From NCBI GenBank assembly GCA_012845835.1, contig JABAKD010000014.1, positions 7,095,574-7,159,573 on the forward strand: a stretch of 64,000 nt of DNA, given 5' to 3'. Every line of letters starts with the position of its first letter. Position 1 is the first letter of the stretch. The DNA is from Undaria pinnatifida (Eukaryota; Sar; Phaeophyceae; Laminariales; Alariaceae). The translations under genes and the position numbers were made by a program. Below, piece after piece: positions 46,471 to 57,951 of this stretch. Below the pieces are notes generated by a model. That model did not search any database, was not told the DNA's origin, and saw only the letters and a program-made list of their open reading frames with translations.

Positions 46471-46789
46471 TCCAATGATGATACACACACCCCGCGTTCA
46501 GCACGCGCGCGGTCGAAGCATCGCACGCAGCTTGCGCTAAGTGAGTTTATCGACGAAACCGTTTGTTTCACAGCTAACAAGGTTGTATTTTCAATTTTAA
46601 TCGAAAAAAAACGAACGGACGACGACGATAACACCCCCGCCGGCACCTCCACCACCTGGAGCCCAACTCTGCCACCCCTGATTTTTTAGCGCCAAAGACA
46701 ACATGTTTCACCCGTCGGACATATCATATCCTTATCAATGATCAATATGATTTTTAATGTCATTCGGAGCAGGCAGCTCCCTGGTCAAT

Positions 46790-46960
46790 AAGATTTGTAT
46801 TTGACCAACAGATCATTCTGCCGGGTGAGAGCCGTATATTATGCATCATCTAGCGCACGTATCTCGTGGGTTGGAGATCTGTATTTAACCTACAGCTCAT
46901 ACTACCGGGTGAGAGCCGTATGATCTGCATTATCCAGCGGACGTATCTCGTGGGTTGGAT
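46790..46960. repeat. Tandem repeat, about 84-bp unit
   Basis: Two units, each with GTATTTGACC/GTATTTAACC, CCGGGTGAGAGCCGTAT and ACGTATCTCGTGGGTTGGA. Confidence 0.85.
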
Positions 46961-47036
46961 CTGTGCTGCATAGATTCTGCATAGCATATTAATCGACAGG
47001 AGTAGATCTAGCTCTTCTCTATTTACGGGGGAACAC

Positions 47037-47121
47037 ATAGTAATCAGGACCAACCAAATAGGGTTGGGAAAAATTGGGGAATATTTAGTTTTTCGTGATC
47101 GTCGTAGGTCCTGATTACTAC
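47037..47121. repeat. Inverted repeat around a 55-bp core
   Basis: AGTAATCAGGACC at about 47039-47051 and GGTCCTGATTACT at about 47108-47120 are exact complements. Possibly a tiny foldback element. Confidence 0.7.
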
Positions 47122-47124
47122 TCC

Positions 47125-48130
47125 GTATAAATATGGTCCTCCGTAAATACATTATCCAAATAGTGGTCTGTCCGATATATTTGTGTAATGTTTTCCCCCC
47201 GCCACACAGAGGCCTACCGACGGTAACCGCCGCAAATCCATTCCCAAGCCTATTTTCGCCACCAACCACCGATTGTCGAGCGCCTAACCACAAACAAAAC
47301 TTTACTTATTTCGCCGCACAAAAACCCATGCATGCCTCTTTGTTTCGAAAACATCCCCCGGGATCTATTGCACCAGAACACTTCCAATTGCAGTACCAAA
47401 ATTCTTCTGGACGTCAGTACCACACGAATTCAACAGCAGCTGCAAAATATCAGGGCTTCGCACGCGCCGGACAGCTTCCCGCGGGTCCACTTGACCCTGA
47501 CCAACGCGAGACTGAAAACCTCCCGACCCGACCCGATACAACCCGTGAGAATGCGAACATCTCTGGACGCGACCCGACTCAACCCGCAAGATACCCGTGG
47601 GACCGAGTCATGACCCGTGAAAAGTTCTGCCAAATACTATTGCCGCCAGCACTACTACACTTTGGTTCCATCTCACACCGTGCTGCTGCCACTGCCGTCA
47701 CCACTGCCACCCATCCTTCCCCCCCTGCCTCGTCCGCCCGAAGCCCGAACTGGCTTTAGCAAAACAAATTTTCAATTTTCACGGCACTGCACCACCTTTC
47801 GCAAGCATCGACAACAAAAACAGAGAAGTCAGGCTTTTTAAGCCTCGCTTCTACACCTTTCGAGTTGTTGCGCCGCATTTATGATGCAGCAGCCTAAAGC
47901 ACTATATAAAAAAAAGGTTTTTTTTCCCGCTATTTCTCTCCGGTTTGCTTACCGCGTGGCAGGGTCTGCCCTAATAGGTTTGCCCAATCGACACCTCTCA
48001 CCCCCCTTGCCAAAGGCGAAACGCCCGAAACAAAGCGAAACGCCAAAACGGTGGAGCGCTAAAAGCGCAACGCAGAGGCGAAACGAAGCACGCGCCACCA
48101 CCCCGCCACCACCCACCCACCCACCCCCCA
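47125..48130. other. No gene supported
   Basis: A 208-codon open frame on + (47133-47759) is Pro/Thr/Arg rich. It runs through repeated GACCCGA/AACCCG words (47490-47630) and has no domain. I treat it as chance openness in GC-skewed sequence. Confidence 0.55.
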
Positions 48131-48137
48131 ATCGAAC

Positions 48138-48262
48138 CCAAGCTCACTCAACATAACCCAAGTCCATCCGAGCTCTCACCCAATCAATCTACTTCAAGTC
48201 CAAGCTCATCCAACATAATCAAGCCCATCCGAGCTCTCATCCAATCAATCTATTTCAAGTCC
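48138..48262. repeat. Tandem duplication, about 61-bp unit
   Basis: AAGCTCA-CAACATAA, CCATCCGAGCTCTCA and CCAATCAATCTA-TTCAAGTCC occur twice in direct order, with further decayed CCAATCTACCC words after. Confidence 0.85.
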
Positions 48263-48479
48263 ACTTACTCCACTCTACGCCAATCTACCCCCATCCAACC
48301 CGATCCACGCCAAGCCAAGCTCTACCAGATTGGTTCCGAGGCAATACGACCCTATCCGATCCACCCTTGACCGAGGCCACACAGTGAAACGACGTTCGTC
48401 ACTTTGTCACCATAACTTGCTCGGGACACTGAGGCCGCTAAACAGGTGGTGCAAAAACTAGCCTGCCAGCGCCATCTGC

Positions 48480-49275
48480 ATCCACATTTATTTGGGGACA
48501 AACTACTTGGAATTAGAGCGGAGTCAACCAATCAGAAGTAGATTGGAGAGTCTACCAACGAAGCACCAAGGCGGGAGTAGAACACGCCTCGAAAAAGCCT
48601 CACCGATAGATCTCCGTCTCACGCCCCTCACAACACCGGGGGGGTGTGCGATCACATCATGCATGGCCGTAGTCCGTTCTTAGGTCTATACGTCACCCTC
48701 GCATCCCTACTATGCCGGAACGGAGCAGGTCGAGGTTTCACCGATCACGTAGGCGTTGATTTCACCAAGTGGGGGGGCGGGGGGAGAAGGCAATTTCCGG
48801 TTCAGACGAAAGACTCAAATGTCCAACCAACCAACCAACCAACCAATCAATCAATCAATCAAACAATCAGTCCGTCCGCCAAAGATGGATTAAATGTAGA
48901 TGCAGTGAAACTCCTCGACATTATCCTCCCTCTCCATCTAACCCCCTCTACCCCCCTACAACTCACAATCCGCGGAGGGGGGAACATGGCTAGTATTCAC
49001 TTGAGGAGCGGGGCTCGGTCAATGAATCAATCGATCACGCAATTAATCAACCAACCAAGGTGAAACAAAATACAAAAAAAAACTCAATTGCCTCCTCAAC
49101 TCTCCATCTAAGCCCCCACACAACCAGGAGAGGGCCGAACTCATTTCATGCATAGGCGTGTAGTCGGGAGGAGCAGGGGGGGGGGGGGTACCTGTCAGAC
49201 GAAGGGCTTAATCAATCAAGGAACCAACTAATCAACCAATAACCAAACAAAACACACAAAAAAAAAACTATCAGA
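48480..49275. repeat. G1 fragment and AACC/AATC microsatellite blocks
   Basis: A diverged G1 body at about 48655-48765 (CATGCATGGCCGTAGTCCG, CCCTCGCATCCCTACTATGC). Then come three (CCAA)n/(TCAA)n blocks (about 48818-48870, 49019-49062, 49206-49255), each about 190 bp apart and each preceded by a G run and CAGACGAA-like text. This looks like a decayed larger tandem unit of about 190-200 bp. Confidence 0.65.
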
Positions 49276-49279
49276 CAGC

Positions 49280-50395
49280 ACTTTCAATACCGAAAGTTTC
49301 GGCATGCCGACTTTGACATGCCGACTCCCGACACACATCGACTGCGAAATCGAATCGATCTGAATTTTCGTTTATCGATACAGTCGTGATGCCCTCTATA
49401 GTGCCGGTTGCCCGCTATAGCGCCTGCAAAATCGCCTGGCACAGATGAGAACAAATCAGCAGCGGCCATATGCGGAGAACAGTCCCGGTTGCCAGTATCG
49501 TACCGGTGTTTCCGGCTGGCCCATACCGGCGCCATAAAGAGACCATTACCGTGTCGAATTCGATTCTCGTTCGATACCGATATCCCTCACGAACACAACC
49601 CCTGTAACCAGAGCTTTGAGTCGGCATGGCTTGAGTCACTAACCAATAGTTAATCGTACTATAAATAATAGGTGGTCGCTTCCCGTAAGTGCCGACTATC
49701 CAACTCATTCGGTTTCCATACCTGTAGGAAGCATTGGATAACGCGGGAGGCATTTTTGTTTTTGGGCGGGTTCCAGGGGGAAGCTAATTAGACTCGCTTC
49801 GCCCAACTCAAGTCGGCAAGTCGGCTGGCCATCAGCTGGCTTCGCCAGTCGACTTGCATACTAAAGTCAGCTAGTTGGCTAACGGCACCTACTGTAGCTG
49901 ATGACCAGCCGATTTGCCGATTAAAAAGCCAGTTGGATAACGGCGTACCTACCGATTAATCATCAGTCGTCAAATCCTGCCGACTCACAGTTCTACTTGC
50001 AACCCTAACCTTGAAGCTATTAGCCCCTTTACAACTCCCTCCGCATTGTCGCGGGGACAACGAACACTTGATCCTGAGCGATATATTTTTGCAACTCCCC
50101 CCGCATTGTGGCGGGGACATAAAAAACTTGATCCTGGGCGGTTTCTTTTCTGGCAGGAGCGAAAGGGTTAAAAAAGATAAAAACCATGAAAAAAAACCTC
50201 GGGAGGCATCACATCTCCGCGTACGAATATATTCATTTATATATACAGCACATGAAAAAAAAATAAGTCGACTACCATACATACTAGTATTGCAAACACT
50301 GACTAGTATCATGCATCACGAAACAGCAATGATACGAAGTAATACCTGTTTAGAACGAATCATCCGAGGGAATGCTCAGTAGGGTAGTGTGTACT
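49280..50395. repeat. Assorted decayed repeats
   Basis: Around 49390-49520 are words related to the pogo subterminal block (CTCTATAGTGCCGGTTGCCC). 49800-49960 repeats AAGTCGGC/CCAGTTGG words. 50032-50150 is a 60-bp unit in two copies (CAACTCCC-CCGCATTGT-GCGGGGACA). No gene is seen. Confidence 0.55.
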
Positions 50396-50800
50396 CCGCA
50401 CCCAGGAAACTACGCGAGTATGACTGCATCAACCAGGTTTTGTCCCTGGGCACCTACTCGCGTATGAATCGAATATGTTTCGAAAACACATTTCGTTCCC
50501 GGGTACCTAACCTACCCGAGTATGGCTAAATCAACAAGTTTTCGTACCCGGGTACATACCCGAGTACGACCCAAGTTGGTAAGGTGTGTACGAATCCGGG
50601 GATACCCGGGTACCTACCCGAGTTTCACCAAATCAACCACGTTTCGTACCCGCGGGTACCTACAGGGTATGAATCAACCATGTTCCGAAACCAGGTTTCG
50701 TGTTCGCGTAGCTACCTGAGTATGGTAAACCAACCAGGTTTTGTACCCAGGTACCTACCCGCGTATGACCAAATCAACCAGGCTTCGAATCCGGGTACCC
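50396..50800. repeat. Minisatellite with about 43-bp unit
   Basis: About eight or nine degenerate units of the form TTTCGTACCCGGGTACCTAC plus CCGAGTATGACCAAATCAACCAGG-like text. CCCGGGTACC-type palindromes recur. Two more units lie at about 51293-51365, separated by a larger insert. Confidence 0.8.
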
Positions 50801-51543
50801 CAGAGTGTATATGCTGCACTAAACACCCCCTCGGAATGGTCTACACGGAAAAAAATCGCATCGAATGAATACGAGTACACTTCACTCATGCCACCAACTC
50901 AACAAGACAGCGTGACTTGCAATGCTGGCGCTTCCTACAGAGACCCTCCGCGGCATTCGAACCCTGGTATCCCAGAGTATGTGTATACCGCGTACCGACA
51001 CACCCTTAGAACAATCTACCGATAATACATCACACACAATGAGTACGAGTACACTTAACTGATGTCACTACTTCCATCATGGCTGGAGGGACAGTAACGC
51101 CCTTAGCGTTTCCCACAAAACCCTCCACGGTGTCCCGCGGGAACTGATGCCATCCTTTCGCCATGGACGAGTGAATCCCAACGCCCTCCACGGTACCCCG
51201 CGGAAACCGATATCGCCATTTATCAAGCTCAACGCCCACAGCGCTTCCTACGCAACTCTCCACGGTACCCCGCGACAAGTTTTTGTACATGAAGCCAGGT
51301 TTTTCGTATCCGTGTACCAACCCGTGCATGACTAAATCAAACAAGCTTCGTATCCGGGTACCCACCCCAGAGCGTATACTTCATGTGTGCCGTAGTAAAC
51401 ACGCCATTGGAAAAGTCTGCGAGCATACCAGGCACGTACACAGTACGATTTATTCACTTCACCAGCTCGACATGGCAGGGTGAGCCTCAACGCCCACAAC
51501 ACTTCCCACAAAACTCTCCACGGTATTCCCGCCGGAATTGATG
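50800..51543. repeat. Repeated fragments of the START exon tail
   Basis: Read on minus, several copies of the end of the START exon occur: FPRDTVEGFVGNAKGV near 51100, PRGTVEGV near 51190, SRGTVESCVGSAVGVELDKW near 51220-51260, and GNTVESFVGSVVGVEAHPAM near 51500. They share CTCCACGGT(A/G)-CCCGCGG on +, at 51124, 51191, 51258, 51515 and 51600. Spacings of 67, 67, 257 and 85 bp show tandem duplication of a short piece followed by decay. Confidence 0.75.
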
Positions 51544-51736
51544 TCACCACTTCGCCATGGCCGAATGAATCTCGACGCCCTTAGCGCTTTCCACAAAGCC
51601 CTCCACGGTATCCCGCGGGAATTTCTTCTGCATGAAGCCGACCATCGAGGTGGGCAAGGCCCCCTTTGGGTCCGTGCTAGTCTCGAATTCAATCGACGTC
51701 TTAGACCCCCCTACCGATGTGAATATCCAGCTGGTC
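51544..51736 (-). CDS. START-domain protein, putative last exon
   Basis: After a possible acceptor (GTCCACAG on minus), 63 codons run to a TGA: TSWIFTSVGGSKTSIEFETS, then TDPKGALPTSMVGFMQKKFP, then RDTVEGFVESAKGVEIHSAM, AKW. The D-x-x-G-x-(I/L)-P-x-S/W...-x(P)...-h pattern is the C-terminal helix region of START lipid-binding domains (D-P-K-G-A-L-P here). It is the last part of the domain of which 57952-58339 holds the first part. The phase does not join directly to that exon, so at least one middle exon should lie in between. Whether the gene is intact is unknown. Alternatively this is a retained duplicate exon. Confidence 0.6.
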
Positions 51737-51754
51737 CTGTGGACGATCGCCCGC

Positions 51755-52245
51755 ACGGCGGACCCGGTTATCGGTCGCGCCGGATGGTCCGTAGATTGGT
51801 CTGTTACGGGACGCGTGGGCCGGGGCGGAAAACGGGATTATTGGCGGGGGGACGGAGGGGGACGGAGGGTGGGTGTATTGACTTTCATTCATGGTCATAG
51901 GGGAGGGGGTGGGGGGGGGCGGGGGGCAGAGAGATACATTGACGACAACTGCAATAACATATTGGTCGCGCCGGATGGCCCGTGGGTAGATCTGTTACGG
52001 GATGCGTGGGGCGGGACGGGCTATGGCATTATTGGCGACGAGGGTGCGGGCCTGCTCCTAAGAGAGACACCTCCAACATCTGGGCGCTTAGTAGGTTCCT
52101 GCCATATGCTGCATAAAAACTAACTTTTTTACATCGACGAAAGTAAATGGCGATTTCAGCAGCGGCGACAAGAAGCAGCGGGACTCGAGCCATTACCGGA
52201 CGCGTGGGGCCAGACACGGGATTATTGGCGGGAAGGGGGAGGTGT
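51755..52245. repeat. Degenerate intronic repeat with a G2 fragment
   Basis: TCGGTCGCGCCGGATGG, CTGTTACGGGA-GCGTGGG and CGGGATTATTGGCG words occur near 51765-51850, 51965-52040 and 52195-52235. A G2 piece (GAGAGACACCTCCAACATCT) is at 52059-52085. No coding sense is recognised. Confidence 0.6.
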
Positions 52246-52275
52246 TCTCATTATCATGTTTAACCGTAGCCATAA

Positions 52276-53590
52276 GGGAGGGGGGGGGGGGTACTCAGTT
52301 TGTGCATGTCCGTAGTCGAATGACCATAGACCCTCGCATCCCTACTACTGACTGGTTCACGTTGAAACCACCATTTTTTTCCGCCGGCGATTGTCCACGC
52401 CGTTTTTCTCGATTCAGACCGTGAAGTTTTGCACAAGTCTTTTATGTACCCTTGCGAAGACCTCACCCGATGTTTTTTGTTTTTTCTTGCCTGACTTTTC
52501 GTCAGCTAAGATTTATCGGAAAATATGGACCACCTACACCTAGCTCAATTCCTTTCGGCAAAAAAAAAAACAAAGACAAAAACGCGCCTTGGGATGGGCA
52601 TGTAGAACACGTGTGCAATTTTTCAAGGTCTCTCTCGAAAACGGCGTAGACATTTGGACTATTGTGCGGAAAAATGAGTAAGATACGTTATTTTTTTCAA
52701 ACGACATGGTTTTAGTGCAGGATCCAGTTTTTCGTTAGATTCTGCTCAACGTTAATTGAACACAGGAAGGTCAGATCTTCAATTTTTTTGCGCGAGAAAT
52801 TCTACAGACATGCCTTGGAGTACGTCCAACCGGATCGTGCAAAATGCGGCGCTTTTTTTTTTCGCCCCCTGGAAAAAGCCTGAATATTATTGGAAAAGTT
52901 TGAAGGCCCGTCATTAGTCGATACGAGTTTCGCTCCTAGAGACAGCCCGGGGCCAGCACTTTTTTTTCTGTCATGTCACCCTCTTCCACTGGTCAGGGGG
53001 GTCAGTATGATACCAAATATTCACTCTTCGACTAGATATTGCGAGCGGTATTCGTGAGGGAGAGAATTCGAGTTTTTTTATTTGAACCAGCCTGTATGCC
53101 GGGACGGAGCACGTCGGGTTTTCACCAACCAAGACATTGCTTGCACCAAGCGCGAAGCGCCGTGAGGTGTTCGGCGAGTCGCATGAAGGGTGAACTGCAT
53201 CCTAACAAGAACCGCTCGTAAGACGGACTTCGGCACCTTGAGCACACTTTTTTGCTTATGGACGACAGCGCCAATGAATTATACTTTGTTTTCTGGTGTG
53301 GCCACTCCAGAGACAGGAATGCATATTCCTAACTGCCTCGTGGGCGCCTTGCCATATTCACACTACGTGGTGCGATCATGCCCTTGAGCGGAGTTAGGGT
53401 TCTCCAGCCCGCTCAATATGATCTAACTCGGTAACCATCATGGTGACCGCCAAAAAAAAAACAAAAAAAAGGGTACCCTGGTTGTCTAGCTGACGCAGTG
53501 ACATGTTTTACAGCATCGTCGCCAACCAATGCCAACCCTAATATACATTAAATGTTTTACAGCGTCGGTGCCAACCGAGGCCAACAGCCG
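52276..53590 (+). repeat. G1 repeat copy, split by a TA-target transposon, with extended body
   Basis: G run 52276-52291, then GTACTCAGTTTGTGCATGTC to CATCCCTACTA at 52347. After the insert it resumes at 53095 with TATGCCGGGACGGAGCACGT and continues to GAACTGCATCC (53210). It is followed by a further 380 bp (TTTTCTGGTGTGGCCACTCC, CATGGTGACCGCC, CCTGGTTGTCTAGCT, GTCGGTGCCAACCGAGGCC) that recurs after the copies at 54023 and 58417. The larger unit is therefore about 560 bp. Confidence 0.85.
52348..53094. mobile_element. Non-autonomous TA-target DNA transposon, copy 2
   Basis: Aligns along its length to 9361-10084. Right end TGAACCAGCCTG is intact; the left end reads CTGACTGGTTCA and so is partly altered. 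TA duplication at 52346-52347 and 53095-53096. The surrounding G1 repeat reads CCTACTATGCCGGG in other copies, which proves the insertion point. Confidence 0.9.
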
Positions 53591-53707
53591 TGGGGGGGGG
53601 GAGGGGGGGAGGGTACCTAATTTGTGCATGGCCGTAGTCGTACGACCACAGACCCTCGCATCCCTACTACGCCGGGACGGAGCACGTCGGGTTTTCACTA
53701 ACCAAGC
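53591..53707 (+). repeat. G1 repeat copy, truncated
   Basis: G run 53592-53611, GGTACCTAATTTGTGCATGG to TTTTCACTAACCAAGCAGA. It directly follows the 3' end of the previous unit, so the G run lies between head-to-tail units. Confidence 0.85.
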
Positions 53708-54022
53708 AGACCCTCGAAGACAACTAGCGTTGGTCCTTGAGTTCGATTCCCACCGTGGTGAAATTTGATTTTATTTGCAAAAGTGCAAAAAAAAGGATCA
53801 ACTGCTGAGAGCGCCCAGCAGCATGGGTAGGTACAATTCGACGCGAGTCGACGAGGGAAGAAAAATGCTTAATTCTTCTCGCTGAAAAAATGAAGGCACG
53901 TACCGTAGTGGGGAGGGGGGAGGAGAGCCCGCTATGGGACCCCGGATATGAGTTAGTACTGGGAGGGAGCACGAGAAGAGGAGTGCGAGGATAAGAAATG
54001 GGATGAAAAAAAAACAAAAAAA
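53708..54022 (+). mobile_element. SINE-B copy 2 (head truncated)
   Basis: Starts within the tRNA head (TTGGTCCTTGAGTTCGATTCC), keeps TTCGACGCGAGTCGACGAGG and GGGAGGGAGCACGAG, and ends in AAATGGGATG plus an A-rich tail. Flanked by G1 sequence on both sides. Confidence 0.85.
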
Positions 54023-54540
54023 ATCAACTCATGCATAGCCGAAATCTCAAGACCATAGACCATCGCATTCCTACTATGCCGGCACGGAGCATGTCGGGTT
54101 TTTACCGACCAGGCAGACATAGCGTACACCAAGCGCGAAGCGCCGTGCGGTGTTCGGCGGGTCGCATGTAGGGTGAACTGCATCCTACTATCAATACCGC
54201 ACCTTGTGCGTATTTTCTTGCATATCTGATGACAGTGTCGAATTCATTTACTTGCTTTCTGGCTGGCGTGACCAGTTCCAGAGACAGCAACGGCGATACT
54301 GTGCAACTGCTCCGTCTGTGCCTTTACCGTACGCCCACTACGCGACATCATGCACCGCGCGCGGAGTTAAGGTTCTCCACTCACCACAATGATCTAACTT
54401 GATCACCACCTCGGTTACCGACAAAACACAAAAATGAAAAGAGAAAGAAAAGACGACACCCTGGTGGTCTAGCTCACGTAGTGAGGGGCGTGTTTACAGC
54501 GTCGATCCCAACCGACGCCGACCCCGGCAGGGGTTACTAT
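54023..54540 (+). repeat. G1 repeat copy with extended body
   Basis: CAACTCATGCATAGCCG (no G run; the SINE-B tail is here instead), CATTCCTACTATGCCGGC, ACCAAGCGCGAAGCGCCGTG, then the extended body to CCGACGCCGACCCC. Followed by a G run of about 50 bp at 54541-54590. Confidence 0.8.
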
Positions 54541-54589
54541 GGGGCAAAGGGGGCGGGGGCGGGGGGGGGGGGGGGGGGGGAGGGGGGGG

Positions 54590-55930
54590 GGTTCAGTCGG
54601 CCATTCACCACGTGGAGATTGGGAAACAAATCTCGAAAACAAGCGACGAGTTTCAGCAGCGGCGACAAGAAGCAGCCGGAGTTGCCGGGGTAAAAGACGT
54701 TTGCCCGAAGCGAAACGTCCGGAGCTGTACGACGCGCGCACGGCATGCTGATACTCACGAGTATCCATACGATTACTACTGCCCGTTTTCTTCCTACGTA
54801 AGGAACCATTCTTGTTTGGTTGACCAAGACAATCGCACTTTCCGTGTTTTTTGGTTGCAGGGAGAAAAAAAGGCTCCAAAAGGGGAAAAGTTAACGCCTC
54901 TACAATTGGAAAACCCGTATTTGAGGACAAATTTACTTGAAGTTAGTATAGGGAGGGGTTTTAGGTTTCAATAAAGGGGTTAAATAAGCTCGCCGTAGTC
55001 CCACGGATGGGCCGTGTGTGAGCCAATGATGGCCCCACTGTTTTTGTTGAGAACGTCGCAAAGGCTATTGGTAGCTTTACCGTTTTTATCTCTTGACCAA
55101 CAAAACATGACGGAGAAAGCACCAAGTACTTTTCCCTTCATAGAGGTGGGTTTTTGTGTGTTGGCGTTTTTTTTAAACGAATCGCGAGAGGGCGTCGACC
55201 CAACAACACCCCAACCCCAAACTTAACCCAGGCAAAGGCTCCCGCCCGAGAGCGGGTTCGCCGCAAGGTTTGGAAGAACTGAGAAAAAAGTGAGGACCAC
55301 CTCAAAAAATCGAAAAACATGGTGTATTTTATCTGGCATGATGTGTGCGTTGAGAACATCGCAAAGGCTACTGGTGTTCCATGGTTAACCTCGACCACCT
55401 AAGAAATTTATCGGAAGAGTAAGCCGCGATGAAGAGGCTATGTGCACCTTTAATAGTCTGTCGACCATTTCGTCGAACCTGGTCCAACTCGTGTACACGT
55501 GTATACTATTGTGGTTTTGTGGTGGCCCCATGTAACTATTAATATCTATATATATAGATATATATAGCCCCAATCGCATGGGAAACGTTTCGAGCTTAAG
55601 AACGCCGGCTGAAAAAAAAATCCCACACTCCTTTTAAATTAGATCAGTTCGAAAGGGGTTCTCTCGCATTAATCCCTTTCAAAGTTGCAGAAAGAGAGGG
55701 GAAATTGACCGATGAAAATTGTCGATGACGGCATCGGGCACAGCTGACTGGGGAAAGATAAACGTTGGTGTCCGAAGTACAGCAATGCAAGGGGTCGTGC
55801 GGGCCGGGTGCGGCAAAATCTTACTCCTTCCGCTCGCTCACACTACTCGTAGACGCTCTAAAATGACGCGATTGCTGGTTTTTGGTGGTTGTATACATGG
55901 GCACTAAAATGGTCACTCTGTAGCACTAAG
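54590..55930. other. Intron-like sequence, no gene seen
   Basis: GGCGACAAGAAGCAGC, seen at 54659-54674, also occurs at 52165-52180. An AT palindromic patch (ATATCTATATATATAGATAT) is at 55537-55566. TTGAGAACRTCGCAAAGGCT occurs twice (55042 and 55352). No exon of the START gene could be identified here. Confidence 0.45.
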
Positions 55931-55934
55931 ACCA

Positions 55935-56330
55935 CGGTGAGGGGGGGGGCATGTTATGGGGGGAGGGGGGGGGGGGGGGGGGTACTCATTTGTTGCTTGC
56001 CTAAGCCGTTTGACCATTGACCACGCATCCCTTTCGAGGCGGAGCACCGTTCCTACTCCTAATAGAGACACCTCCAACATTTGGGCGCTCATTACGCTTC
56101 TTCCATAGGCTACGTAGAAGCTGTTTGCTTATCCTATACCCGTCCTGTTTCGCCGTCTGCGGCCACCATCTATCTCCTAGTATAGCGATCGTTTTCTCCC
56201 TACTCTTTAGTCTACCAAACGTAGGGGGGGGGGTACTCAGTTTGTGCATGCCCGTAGTCGTATGACCATAGACCCTTGCATCCCTACCATGCCGGGACGG
56301 AGCACGTCGGGTTTTCATCAACCAGGCAGA
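55935..56330 (+). repeat. G2 copy followed head-to-tail by a G1 copy
   Basis: G runs at 55937-55981, then the G2 body (CATTTGTTGCTTGCC, ACCTCCAACATTTGGGCGCT, CGATCGTTTTCTCCCTACTC) to about 56222. A second G run (56224-56233) and the G1 body (TACTCAGTTTGTGCATGCCC to CATCAACCAGGCAGA) follow to about 56330. This shows the two families in the same orientation with the same G-run junction. Confidence 0.85.
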
Positions 56331-56366
56331 GGGGCGGGGGGTTACCCGCTTCACTAACTAACGAGT

Positions 56367-56690
56367 TTGAAGCCTCCGAAACCGACTAAAAAAACGGACT
56401 TCAAAATAAACTGTTTAGATGGAGAAGCGTAACAAAACATTCATTCGCGAAACGGAAAAACACGGAGAAATACAGTGGCCCCCTCTCGCGACTGGCTTTG
56501 AACCGCTCAAAAAAGAGTTTCTCAAACTGAAGGCTCCGAAACCAACTGAAAAAAACGGACTTTAAAATAAACTGTTTGGTTGGCGAAGCGTAACAAAACA
56601 TGCATTCGCGAAACGGAAAAAACACGGAGAAATACGGTAGCCCCTTCTCGCGACTGGCTTTGAACCGCTCAAAAAAGAGTTCCTCAAACT
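56367..56690. repeat. Tandem duplication, 161-bp unit
   Basis: GGCTCCGAAACC, ATAAACTGTTT, GAAGCGTAACAAAACAT, TCGCGAAACGGAAAAA and CTCTCGCGACTGGCTTTGAA-type words occur twice at an offset of 161 bp with few changes. Confidence 0.9.
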
Positions 56691-56930
56691 GACCCCGCTA
56701 CTGCATTATGAGGGTTTTTCGACATAAAACAATAAAAAAACACCCAAGCCTCGCTTCAGCTGTGAGATCGGGAATTTGGTCAACACTCATCTTCGCGAGG
56801 ATACGCTGTAATGAGAGAGTGTTGTGCACGCTTTACGAAGTACAAATTTTGTCCAACCTGGGCAAAGTTACGTATTGATAGCGTATATACTCCACTACTG
56901 GCCCGGGAGAACTAAACAGCGACGTGGTCC

Positions 56931-57002
56931 ATGATCGATCGATCATGGGCTGATCGATCGATCGACATCGCGATCGATCGATCGACATCGCGATCGATCG
57001 GC
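56931..57002. repeat. (GATC)n-rich palindromic cluster
   Basis: Five GATCGATC blocks separated by GACATCGC and ATGGGCT. Open frames here read IDRS repeats. Confidence 0.9.
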
Positions 57003-57009
57003 CTTTTGT

Positions 57010-57945
57010 CGGTCTACATAAACATAAGTGGGAGAAGTGGGAGGAGGGGAAGCACACAGGAATGGACGAGGACCCAGGCGCACGCACGAGGCCTCTTGGC
57101 AGTGGCCGTGGGCGTTTGTCTTTTGCCAAATATTTTTTGCGATACAGTAATAAGTAGGAGTGGTCCCCCAGCAAGGCGGTGGTGTGCGAGAGCAATACGA
57201 CCGCCTTAAAGGGGAAGCCGCTTCATTCATTCCAGGTAGCGAGTGCTATTCCCCAATCGCGCCAAGCGATTTCGACCGCCTTGTATAGGGATACCGCCTT
57301 ATTGGGAGACCCCTACTGTACTTACATCACACGGGTAGGTATATCTCGAGGCGAGAGAAAGCGCCGCCTTTGGTTCAACGTTGGCTTTAACCTTCTGGCA
57401 TTAAGAAGGACGTTTCGATACCAATTATAAGACCAAAAGCATTCCGATATTGGGGGGGGGGGGGGGGGGAGATGGTTCTGAGAGTTGGGTGGACGCCCCG
57501 ATGTTCAGGCGTTCGTCCAGCCGGTACGATCACCTACCCTCTTCCTTGCCACGCCAGCACATTACACATACTATACTCTTAAGTGGAAACGAACTCAAGT
57601 TTCGTTTTTACCCGTGCGAAGTAGCAAAACAAAACCAAGAAAAAAAAATGCTGCAACTACAACTCAAACCACTCAAAAGATCGCACTTATCGACAGTGTC
57701 ACCAGCGCCCCCCCCCCCCCCCCACCTGTAGACGTTGCCCACGTAGGACAGAAAATGGTACGCTTGACCTAGATCGTGCTGATCAGTGGGTTGGGGCATA
57801 TATATACAGATCACACAGTTAGTACCAGATCAGAGTACGATGTGCTTACAAACTCGGGCACATGCATGGTAACACAACCACGCCCTGTCGCTCACCACCG
57901 CAGACACACCTACCAGGCACAGAGCACCAGCCCTCCCAATCGGTT
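57010..57945. other. Intron-like sequence of the START gene
   Basis: Contains a G run (57450-57468) and a C run (57708-57724). No exon, TIR or SINE is recognised. Confidence 0.45.
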
Positions 57946-57951
57946 ACTCAC

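Noticed and set aside
47133-47759. 208-codon open frame on +
   Set aside because: No domain or splice context. It passes through GACCCG-word repeats and is Pro/Thr/Arg rich, so it is likely chance.
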